Source: Mariprofundaceae bacterium (GTDB lineage Bacteria; Pseudomonadota; Zetaproteobacteria; Mariprofundales; Mariprofundaceae). From it: a stretch of 5,974 nt of DNA. Position 1 is the first letter of the stretch. Every line of letters starts with the position of its first letter. The translations under genes were made by a program, and so were the position numbers. The notes under the pieces are model-generated. The model worked only from the letters and a program-made list of their open reading frames with translations. It ran no database searches and had not been told where the DNA came from. Location: the NCBI GenBank assembly GCA_030950865.1, contig JAUZQR010000325.1, positions 1 through 5,974 of the forward strand, in the 5' to 3' direction. Positions 1-5,974 of this stretch are shown here, piece by piece.

Positions 1-1876
1 GTTGAATCTCTCTTTCTTTTCCGTCTTTTAGCTTTATTTTTACTTTTTTAGGATAAACACAGGGAGGAGGCGATTCCTTAATGCAAATACAAGGTGATTC
101 GCCACATTCGGGACATGGCTTGGGAGGTTCTTTTTCACAAACACAAGGTATTTCGCCACACACCTTACAGGGATCTTCGGAGGCAGGCTCGCCATCCCAT
201 TCGGGGTCAGAAAACCGTTGATAAGCATCGACAAAATCATAAATTGTAAAAAACTCTTTACCGTCAAAAAGTCGTGTTCCACGTCCTACAATTTGCTTAA
301 ATTCAATGATTTGATTCACGGGGCGCATTAGAACAATATTACGTATATTTCTAGCATCCACACCCGTTGAAAGTTTTTGCGAAGTGGTTAAAACGGTCGG
401 AATCGTTTTTTCATTGTCTTGAAACTCCCGTAAAAACTGCTCGCCTATTTCACCATCATTGGCAGTAACACGCACACAATAATTCACATCCTTAGATTCT
501 TTATACTGATTCACCAAATCTCTGACTACCGCCGCATGAACTTGAGTTGCACAGAAAATAATGGTTTTATCCTCTGGGTTGGCTTCATCCATATAAACCT
601 GAACCCGTTTTACTTCACGCTCCTTGATCTCAATGATTTTATTAAAATCATCTTCCTCGTATAATCTTCCCTCTTCAACTTCACCCTCAATAATATTGTC
701 ATCAGGCGTATAAATATAATCGTCTAGTGTTGTTTTAATACGTTTGATTTTAAATGGTGTTAAAAAACCATCACTTATGCCTTCTTTTAATGAATAGATA
801 TAAACAGGATCACCAAAATATGCGTAAGTATCCACATTATCCTTACGCTTGGGTGTTGCCGTTAAACCCAGTTGAACGGCTGGCGAGAAATAATCTAAAA
901 TATCCCGCCAGTTACCCTCATCATTTGCACCACCTCTGTGACACTCATCAATAATGATAAAATCAAAATAGTCTTTTGGATATTCACCAAAATAAGGTTC
1001 AGGGTTACCATCTTCATCCCTGCCAGACATAAAGGACTGAAAGATAGTAAAAAAGATACTGCCATTGGTAGGCACTTTACCCGACTTTCTCACCTCTTTG
1101 GGTTTGATGCGAACCATTGCATCATCAGGAAAAGCAGAAAACGAATTAAACGCCTGATCAGCCAGTATGTTGCGGTCGGCAAGGAATAATATTCTAGGTC
1201 TTCTTGATTGATAATTGCATTTATCATTTTTAACTTTCAATTTTCCATTTTCAATTGCTGTTAAGTTCCAGCGAGTTTGAAACAGTTTCCAAGAAATTTG
1301 AAACGCAATGGCAGTTTTGCCTGTTCCAGTGGCAAGGGTTAATAGTATTCTATTCTTATTCTGGGATATAGCTTCAAGCGCGTTTTTTACCGTAATTTCC
1401 TGATAATACCGCAGTTGCCAAGTACCACTCTTATCTTCAAAGGGAACAGACGCAAATTTATCTCGCCAGTCATTTTGATCACTATAAGTTTTATCCCATA
1501 ATGCTTGTGGCGACAGAAAATCATCGACTAATTTTTCTTCGCCTGTTTTCAGGCAAATTTGATAAATTTCCTTGCCGTTGGTGGAATAGGTGGTTTCAAG
1601 GTTGAGCTTTTGAGCATAGAGCTTGGCTTGTGCTACGCCTTCACCAACTTGCAATTCTTCACTTTTCGCCTCAACTACCGCCAGCTTGATGCCCTTGTAA
1701 ACTAAAATATAATCAGCAATCAGCGGCTTTGCCCTGCCACCGCCAACCTGTATTCTACCATCGGTTATTTTGCAGACATTACGTTCACGCAGTATTCTTG
1801 AACCCTCAATCACACCCCAGCCACACAGATTAAGTTTCGGATCGATTAATTCTGCTCTGGTTTCGGCTTCATTCAT
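1..1876 (-). CDS. hsdR: Type I restriction enzyme R subunit, EcoAI-like (3' end beyond window)
   Basis: This is the DNA-translocating and cleaving subunit of a type I R-M complex. With HsdM and HsdS it binds unmethylated sites, pumps DNA using ATP and cuts it. The reading frame is open for 625 codons to the left edge. Visible in order are: a PD-(D/E)xK nuclease with D55, E69 and K71 (ADYIL...VVEAKS); the Q-motif region RYYQ (Q159); Walker A ATGTGKT (182-188, K187); motif Ia LFLADRN (230-236); a DEAH-like box DECHRG (310-315); motif III GLTATP (337-342); motif V around 497-508; and motif VI QIVGRGTRL (528-536). The start MNEAETRAELIDP is typical of EcoAI-type HsdR and overlaps the rhuM stop by 8 bp. 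From memory the family is nearly 800 residues, so about 150-180 C-terminal residues are missing. Two oddities are an insert at residues 206-224 and a duplicated cysteine-rich linker at 569-604. Every catalytic motif I could check is intact, so the enzyme is probably functional. Confidence 0.96.
   Translation of the reverse strand, partial: MNEAETRAELIDPKLNLCGWGVIEGSRILRERNVCKITDGRIQVGGGRAKPLIADYILVYKGIKLAVVEAKSEELQVGEGVAQAKLYAQKLNLETTYSTNGKEIYQICLKTGEEKLVDDFLSPQALWDKTYSDQNDWRDKFASVPFEDKSGTWQLRYYQEITVKNALEAISQNKNRILLTLATGTGKTAIAFQISWKLFQTRWNLTAIENGKLKVKNDKCNYQSRRPRILFLADRNILADQAFNSFSAFPDDAMVRIKPKEVRKSGKVPTNGSIFFTIFQSFMSGRDEDGNPEPYFGEYPKDYFDFIIIDECHRGGANDEGNWRDILDYFSPAVQLGLTATPKRKDNVDTYAYFGDPVYIYSLKEGISDGFLTPFKIKRIKTTLDDYIYTPDDNIIEGEVEEGRLYEEDDFNKIIEIKEREVKRVQVYMDEANPEDKTIIFCATQVHAAVVRDLVNQYKESKDVNYCVRVTANDGEIGEQFLREFQDNEKTIPTVLTTSQKLSTGVDARNIRNIVLMRPVNQIIEFKQIVGRGTRLFDGKEFFTIYDFVDAYQRFSDPEWDGEPASEDPCKVCGEIPCVCEKEPPKPCPECGESPCICIKESPPPCVYPKKVKIKLKDGKEREIQ
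65..172 (-). repeat. Tandem 54-bp duplication in hsdR encoding two cysteine-rich units
   Basis: Two adjacent 54-bp units (119-172 and 65-118) encode HsdR residues 569-586 and 587-604. Both follow the pattern C-x2-C-G-E-x-P-C-x-C, with cysteines 570, 573, 578, 580 and 588, 591, 596, 598. A ninth cysteine, 606, follows. Identity between the units is clear in DNA as well as protein (shared TGTGGCGAA, CCTTGT and TTTG blocks). The four cysteines per unit suggest a small zinc-binding knuckle, though this is not proven. The units lie between the helicase core and the conserved KKVKIKLKDGKEREIQ block. Confidence 0.75.
1205..1261 (-). repeat. AT-rich, low-complexity insert inside hsdR, resembling a small dispersed repeat
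   Basis: On the plus strand this stretch is made of repeated TTTCAATTTT/TTTTCAATTG-like units, with AATTGC at both ends (1213-1218 and 1253-1258). It encodes HsdR residues 206-224 (TAIENGKLKVKNDKCNYQS), which lie between RWNL and RRPRILFLADRN. From memory of EcoAI-type HsdR, these two blocks are normally joined by only about five residues. The length keeps the frame open and no stop is introduced. The alternative is a naturally longer surface loop. Confidence 0.5.
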
Positions 1877-2912
1877 TTGATTTATCCCGATTCTCAAGCA
1901 ATTTCTTTTCTATTTCTTCAAGCTGTTTCAAATCCTCTTCATCTGCTTTCAGTGCTTCCATTTTTTTACGCTTATTATCAAATTCCACATAACGCTCTTC
2001 TGCAATTTTTTTAGCAACTTCTGCTTTCATTTTTCCTGCATGAGCCAATATTTCCTGTTCGTTAAATTCCAAAAAGCCGTCCAGTTTATCAGCCCATTGT
2101 GCCATGGTAACGGTCTGCCTTTTGCGTGCCTGTCTTTCAGCATAGTCCAGATACATGGTTACAATTTCATTCAGGTCTTTGATTTCATCCTCTTTTAGAT
2201 AATTCTTGGCAATGGCAACATCCTGCTTTCTTACAATCGAGCCTCGCCATGAGGTCAGCCCCATATTGGTTTTATCAGCATTGCTTCTGGCTTCAATCAG
2301 TTCAGCCGCTGTTTTTCCTGTGGTTGCCCAAAGCATTTTATTCTGTACCTTTTTAAAGAAAATCTGCGCCTGCCTGGATTTTTTGTCATAATCAATAGCG
2401 GTGGTGTAAATATCCTTTATTTTCTGATAAAAGCGTTTTTCCGAAGCCCGAATATCTCTGATTCGTTCCAACCACTCATCAAAGTAATCCCACTTATCAA
2501 CCTGTTTCAAGCGGTCACCATCCATGGCAAAGCCTTTGATGATATATTCTTTGAGGATATTGGTCGCCCATATTCTAAACTGTGTCGCCCGTTTGGAGTT
2601 AACTCGGTACCCCACGGCAATTATGGCATCGAGGTTGTAATATTTAACCTGCTTAGTTTGAGTCTTACCCTCTATTGCACCGTGTTGAGTGGTATGTTCC
2701 AAAATGGAACCAACCACTTTTTCGTCTAATTCTCCGCTGTCAAAGATGTTTTTCAGGTGCTTTGTGATGGTTGGGCGTTTTACATCAAAGAGTTCCGCCA
2801 TTTTTTTCTGAGTCAGCCAGATGGTTTCGTCTTGAAAGATTGTGTCTATTTTGACTGTGCCGTCTGGCGTGGTGTAAAGGACGATTTCGGAGTTGTTGGA
2901 TGAGGGAGTCAT
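1869..2912 (-). CDS. rhuM: RhuM-family protein (putative DNA-binding accessory protein of the hsd operon)
   Basis: This is a 347-residue protein of the RhuM family, named after a gene on Salmonella pathogenicity island 3 and often found beside type I R-M genes. Its biochemical activity is not established. The N-terminus matches the family: a short beta segment with IWLTQKKMAELFDV (31-44), then RPTITKHLKNIF (46-57), which reads as a helix-turn-helix. After it come the conserved stretches KYYNLDAIIAVGYRVNSKRA (90-109), TQFRIWATNILKEYIIKGFAMD (110-131) and, further on, EIKDLNEIVTMYLDYAE (243-259). The C-terminal ~55 residues are strongly charged and probably a long helix or coiled coil. No membrane segment, signal peptide or clear catalytic motif is seen. 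The start is supported by GGAG 7 nt upstream and by the ATGA overlap with the gene before it. A role in regulating, or partnering with, the PHP-ATPase is inference from position only. Confidence 0.92.
   Translation of the reverse strand: MTPSSNNSEIVLYTTPDGTVKIDTIFQDETIWLTQKKMAELFDVKRPTITKHLKNIFDSGELDEKVVGSILEHTTQHGAIEGKTQTKQVKYYNLDAIIAVGYRVNSKRATQFRIWATNILKEYIIKGFAMDGDRLKQVDKWDYFDEWLERIRDIRASEKRFYQKIKDIYTTAIDYDKKSRQAQIFFKKVQNKMLWATTGKTAAELIEARSNADKTNMGLTSWRGSIVRKQDVAIAKNYLKEDEIKDLNEIVTMYLDYAERQARKRQTVTMAQWADKLDGFLEFNEQEILAHAGKMKAEVAKKIAEERYVEFDNKRKKMEALKADEEDLKQLEEIEKKLLENRDKSNE
1885..1888 (-). promoter_or_regulatory. Weak ribosome binding site of hsdR, inside the rhuM end
   Basis: GGGA lies 8 nt upstream of the hsdR ATG at 1876. 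It is a weak match, so hsdR translation may depend on ribosomes finishing rhuM, whose stop codon lies 3 to 5 nt inside the hsdR start. A different, out-of-frame ATG at 1872 is not used, because the family N-terminus MNEAETRAEL begins at 1876. Confidence 0.4.
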
Positions 2913-5710
2913 TTTGCATCTCCAATCGCATATTTATTCTCCCTTTTCTTAAACGCTTCTGTACCACCTTCTAATATTTCGCATACATGCTCTCTTATGC
3001 CTTGAGATTTCAGGACAATATCAATATTTGCGTCTATCGGTTTCGTGTTTTCAAGACTGCCAGTAATATATTGGAACTTAATATCGTCCTGATTCTTTGA
3101 ATCTTCCCCGTGCTGATTGGCAACAATCACTTCTTCTGCATCAGCATTAACAACTATATTTGCATTATGCGTGACCAATATAATTTGACGGCTTTTCTTC
3201 TTTTGTTTTAAATAAGCAACTAACTCATTATAAATAGCTCTGTTGTCTAAACTATCTTCGGGTTGATCTATTAGAATAGGGCATTCTTTATGACTAAATT
3301 CCAATAACAGCTTTAGAATGACAAAAGCCTTCTTCCCATCTGACATCTTGTTAAAGGTATCATTCTGGTAGGTTAGCTCATAAGAAATTGAAAACCAATT
3401 TTCTGTCAATAAGCCTTTTGATAAATCTTTGATTTCTTTATGTTTTTTCAATGTTATTTTGTTTTCTAACGCATCTTGTAGAAAATTTTCAACCTTTGAT
3501 TTGACATTATTCTCGTACTCACCGCCCCAGTCATCAACGAAGTTTTTCCTACCATAACTTTGAAGGTTAATAAAATTAGTTAGCAGCTCTTTGCATTTAT
3601 CATGACGGTATATTTTTTCTATTTTTATTTCTATATCGTCATGCACCAATGAAAAATCACGAATCAGCTCATCAATTTTTGCAGCAAAAGAAATATGATT
3701 TTGTACAGTTTGTTCAAATAGTTCTTTCTTTTGTGCATTGATCTTATCTATTTGCTGACGAAGCGAAATAATTTCTGCTAGTTTTTTATTCTCAATAGCT
3801 AACCTTTCGTTAAGCTCTTTGTACTGCTTGTTATGCTCTAGCTGACTACTGCCTTTCTTGAAAGAATCCGACGCTTTTTTATCCTGAATTTCTTTTTTAT
3901 ATTCTTCTAGCAATTCATCATTTGCAGTCAATTTAGCAGATAACTTATCTTGCCACTCTTTAATGGCCTTCTGTCTAACAGAAGCAAATATTTCCTGTAT
4001 CGCTTGTGAATTTAATTCAGACAACTGGTTGAATTTATAACTAAATGAAGAATCGAATAAATCTTCATCTTTAAGAGCAGTTATTTCATTTTTGTCCTTT
4101 TCCTGTTTTTGCTGTAATTGCTCAAGTTTTAAAATCTCTTCTTTAAGTTTTTCATACTGCTTTAATTCATCTTCTGAAAAACTATTATCTTGCTGGGAAT
4201 CTTTAATTTTATTTTGAAGATTTTCTATTTCTTTTCTTAATCCGCGCTCATCCCCTTTCTCTTTTAAGGTGGTTGTTAATTCATCTATATTTGCTTGCAA
4301 CTCAAACAAATCATCAAGATTAGTCTGGATGGTGCTTTTGTTATCAGCACAGAACTTTTCATAATTTCTAATTAGGTTTTCATTATCTTTTTCTTTAACA
4401 ATATCCTGAATAAGTTTGTTTTTCTTTTCCTTGTCTCTGGCAATTTCATACATATGACTTTGCGGAAAAAATTCTATATCTCTACCCTTGTTTTCCTCAT
4501 CATCCTGCCAGATAATTTTTATAGCATCTGGCAGGATGCCAGTTATAAAGCTGTCTACCTCTTTTTCTTTTTCACATTTAGCATCTAGAATACTTGGGTT
4601 AATTCTGTAAGCAATAAGCTTTAAAAGTGTTGATTTCCCCGTAGAGCGACCACCAATAATGGTATTAAGGTTAGAGCTGAGTAAAATGTTTTGTTTGCAA
4701 ATATCACTATCAATCTCTATAGCTTTGATAACATGATAGCCACTTTTTTCTTCTGGCTTATTGGCTTGAATTTTTACCCTGTCTTTCGGCTCACAAAGAA
4801 TTTGTTTTAAACCTTCAAAAGTTAAATCGGCTTTTATCCAACAAAAACGATTCTCATCAGGATTAAACAGTTTAGTTTCACAGTGTGCATCGGAACCATG
4901 AACGCAAGGTTTTAAAGAACCACATTTATTGATTACTAAAGATTCAGCGCATCCGTTCTTTTCGCCTGTAAAAAATTCTCTATCACTGGGATTTCCAGAA
5001 AATATGGCATCTGACAATTTATATATATTGCTTCTTACCGCATCTAATGAACCTGTCTCATTTTCAAATAACTTATAATGCTCCTGTAGTGCTGATGCCC
5101 CATCACTATTAGAATTGCTAACAGCGATGATTGTGTTTTCTTTAAGCTCTGGCTTGTCTTTGAACAGTTTGATCAGTTTTGATGGCTCTAAATGAAATTC
5201 TTCAATTCCCTTTTTATATGCTCCATCATTATCTAAACTGGCATTACTATTTTTACCCAAAGCAATAAAACCTGCACGGTTCATTTTATTGCCGCCAGAA
5301 TCTTCCAACGAGGCACAAAAATCATTCTCTAATTTAGCTAAGAAGGTTGCATCAGGATTGAATATGCAATGAATATTGATTAAACCACCACTACCTGTAG
5401 CAGGTAATATTCTAAGCTCAACATTTGGTAAAAGAAAAATGCTTTTTATATTGTCTATTTCTTGTTCATTAAAACCACTTGATAAATCAATGTTATCAAC
5501 AAAACCTTTAACTTTTTTATAATTATCTATGCCGAAATAATCCGTTATACCTATCGCTTTTATATCTTTTTCAAGTGCCGTTTTGAATAGCGTGACACAG
5601 AAGCTATTAAAATCAGTACTGGTGAAATTATCATTTTTATTTGTGCCTTTGGTGTGGATATGTAAATCCCACTTTCGCCACTCTGAGCCTCTTTCAAAAA
5701 TATTATTCAT
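2909..5710 (-). CDS. trlF: TrlF-family protein: PHP domain plus split SMC/RecN-like ATPase, candidate defence effector
   Basis: This is a 933-residue protein. The N-terminal region (about 13-315) has PHP-type metal-site motifs: DLHIH (D15, H17, H19), GITDYFG (D57, with Tyr at 58 where classical PHP proteins have His), a possible motif III His at 114, and HGSDAH (H271, D274, H276). PHP domains are metal-dependent phosphoesterases, so nuclease or phosphatase activity is inferred. Next is an ATPase half with Walker A GGRSTGKST (353-361, K359), then long charged coiled-coil stretches (about 465-545 and 595-670). The second ATPase half has a signature-like MSDGKKA (789-795), Walker B and D-loop ILIDQPEDSLDN (812-823, D815, E818) and an H-loop His in VTHNAN (H848). 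This split layout matches SMC/RecN/RloC-type ATPases. It is probably soluble. The start is fixed by the ATGA overlap with hsdS and by an AGGTGAG ribosome site. The family is commonly linked to type I R-M loci, but its target is unknown to me. Confidence 0.9.
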   Translation of the reverse strand: MNNIFERGSEWRKWDLHIHTKGTNKNDNFTSTDFNSFCVTLFKTALEKDIKAIGITDYFGIDNYKKVKGFVDNIDLSSGFNEQEIDNIKSIFLLPNVELRILPATGSGGLINIHCIFNPDATFLAKLENDFCASLEDSGGNKMNRAGFIALGKNSNASLDNDGAYKKGIEEFHLEPSKLIKLFKDKPELKENTIIAVSNSNSDGASALQEHYKLFENETGSLDAVRSNIYKLSDAIFSGNPSDREFFTGEKNGCAESLVINKCGSLKPCVHGSDAHCETKLFNPDENRFCWIKADLTFEGLKQILCEPKDRVKIQANKPEEKSGYHVIKAIEIDSDICKQNILLSSNLNTIIGGRSTGKSTLLKLIAYRINPSILDAKCEKEKEVDSFITGILPDAIKIIWQDDEENKGRDIEFFPQSHMYEIARDKEKKNKLIQDIVKEKDNENLIRNYEKFCADNKSTIQTNLDDLFELQANIDELTTTLKEKGDERGLRKEIENLQNKIKDSQQDNSFSEDELKQYEKLKEEILKLEQLQQKQEKDKNEITALKDEDLFDSSFSYKFNQLSELNSQAIQEIFASVRQKAIKEWQDKLSAKLTANDELLEEYKKEIQDKKASDSFKKGSSQLEHNKQYKELNERLAIENKKLAEIISLRQQIDKINAQKKELFEQTVQNHISFAAKIDELIRDFSLVHDDIEIKIEKIYRHDKCKELLTNFINLQSYGRKNFVDDWGGEYENNVKSKVENFLQDALENKITLKKHKEIKDLSKGLLTENWFSISYELTYQNDTFNKMSDGKKAFVILKLLLEFSHKECPILIDQPEDSLDNRAIYNELVAYLKQKKKSRQIILVTHNANIVVNADAEEVIVANQHGEDSKNQDDIKFQYITGSLENTKPIDANIDIVLKSQGIREHVCEILEGGTEAFKKRENKYAIGDAK
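2920..2923 (-). promoter_or_regulatory. Ribosome binding site of rhuM, inside the trlF end
   Basis: GGAG sits 7 nt upstream of the ATG at 2912, within the last codons of trlF. It supports the chosen start, which also overlaps the trlF stop as ATGA. Confidence 0.6.
4501..4542 (-). repeat. Perfect 13-bp inverted repeat with an overlapping alternative hairpin inside trlF
   Basis: CATCCTGCCAGAT (4501-4513) is exactly complementary to ATCTGGCAGGATG (4526-4538), with a 12-nt loop. The second arm also pairs with its other neighbour: CTGGCA (4528-4533) against TGCCAG (4537-4542) with a 3-nt loop. The two pairings share bases and exclude each other. In the trlF mRNA the small hairpin would form first and could be displaced by the long one. 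No U-run follows on either strand, so it is not an ordinary intrinsic terminator. It falls at TrlF residues about 390-404, just after the Walker A region. Confidence 0.7.
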
Positions 5711-5974
5711 AGCTCACCTTTAAATGCTTTTTGCAGGATTGATTTTTTTAGCTTTAGAATCGAATTTATTTTCCTTTGATAAATACCTTCCATTATTTTT
5801 ACCTTTTCCAACAACTGGTCAAGATTCGCTATTATTTGGTTTTGAGTTTCCTTATCACATAAAAGAATAGGCAATGATTGCACGTCTGCCTTATTGACTT
5901 TTTTCATTGTTGGGTTTGCACCATGCGCTCGCAACATTATTTCTTTTCTTAATTTGGATGACCTCAGTTGATAA
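5707..5974 (-). CDS. hsdS: Type I restriction enzyme specificity subunit, C-terminal end (5' end beyond window)
   Basis: The frame is open to the right edge, so the Met at 5937 is an internal residue and not the start. The upstream codons read YQLRSSKLRKEI and continue without a break. The visible ~89 residues hold the end of the second target-recognition domain (HGANPTMKKVNKADVQSLPI, where the 'V..ADV..LPI' pattern is typical of HsdS) followed by the conserved C-terminal helix: QIIANLDQLLEKV, then LKLKKSILQKAFKGEL, the classic HsdS ending. HsdS recognises the bipartite DNA site and scaffolds HsdM and HsdR. The stop codon overlaps the start of the PHP-ATPase gene by 4 bp, so translation is probably coupled. 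The site recognised cannot be deduced, because most of both recognition domains lies outside the window. Confidence 0.93.
   Translation of the reverse strand, partial: YQLRSSKLRKEIMLRAHGANPTMKKVNKADVQSLPILLCDKETQNQIIANLDQLLEKVKIMEGIYQRKINSILKLKKSILQKAFKGEL
5713..5719 (-). promoter_or_regulatory. Ribosome binding site of trlF, inside the hsdS end
   Basis: AGGTGAG lies just upstream of the ATG at 5710, within the last codons of hsdS. With AAGGTG (5715-5720) as the core the spacer is 4 nt, which is short but usable for a reinitiating ribosome. Together with the ATGA stop/start overlap it supports this start for the PHP-ATPase. Confidence 0.6.

Noticed and set aside
65..172. CRISPR-like or other non-coding repeat array
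   Set aside because: There are only two units, directly adjacent with no spacers, and they are in frame within hsdR with a clear protein-level pattern.
40..282. Minus-strand open frame of 80 codons
   Set aside because: It overlaps hsdR in another frame. The hsdR frame here carries motif VI, the conserved DFVDAYQRFSDPEWDGEP block and the cysteine-rich linker, while this one matches nothing I recognise.
754..1189. Two plus-strand open frames (754-954 and 938-1189)
   Set aside because: Both are antisense to the hsdR helicase core, with no ribosome site or recognisable protein.
2206..2391. Plus-strand open frame with a hydrophobic stretch
   Set aside because: It is antisense to the well-conserved centre of rhuM. 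The hydrophobic look is a by-product of complementing a charged coding strand.
2785..2967. Minus-strand 60-codon frame across the trlF/rhuM junction
   Set aside because: It overlaps the rhuM N-terminus, which is a clear family match in its own frame with a good ribosome site. The alternative peptide is basic, low-quality sequence.
4501..4542. Intrinsic terminator at the trlF inverted repeat
   Set aside because: No run of U follows the stem on either strand and the gene continues for another 1.6 kb, so an ordinary terminator is not supported.
5935..5937. ATG at 5937 as the start of a small 76-residue gene
   Set aside because: The frame is open upstream to the window edge, and both the upstream and downstream residues fit HsdS, so this Met is internal.

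Overview
The whole window is coding, and every gene reads on the minus strand. It is the 3' part of a type I restriction-modification (hsd) operon. In transcription order, from high to low coordinates, it holds: the C-terminal end of hsdS (specificity subunit, entering from the right edge); a 933-residue protein with an N-terminal PHP metal-site domain and a split SMC/RecN-like ATPase (TrlF family); a 347-residue RhuM-family protein; and the first 625 codons of hsdR (EcoAI-type restriction/helicase subunit, running off the left edge). hsdM presumably lies beyond the right edge, upstream of hsdS, and is not visible.

There is no intergenic DNA. hsdS/trlF and trlF/rhuM each overlap by 4 bp (ATGA), and rhuM/hsdR overlap by 8 bp. 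The four genes therefore look like one translationally coupled transcript. No internal promoter, terminator, RNA gene, IS element or CRISPR array was seen. Two passenger genes thus sit between the specificity and restriction subunits. This is the same position in which the anticodon nuclease PrrC lies in the EcoprrI hsd locus, so a second defence layer guarding or backing up the type I enzyme is a reasonable inference. It is not shown by the sequence alone.

Three small-scale structures are not explained by the gene calls. First, hsdR carries an in-frame, AT-rich, low-complexity insert of about 55 bp between helicase motifs I and Ia that resembles a small dispersed repeat. Second, hsdR has a tandem 54-bp duplication encoding two cysteine-rich, zinc-knuckle-like units in the linker after the helicase. 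Third, trlF contains a perfect 13-bp inverted repeat that overlaps a second, mutually exclusive hairpin.

The organism cannot be fixed from this window. The DNA is AT-rich and the proteins look proteobacterial, perhaps from an AT-rich gammaproteobacterium, but hsd loci move horizontally and this is a weak guess.
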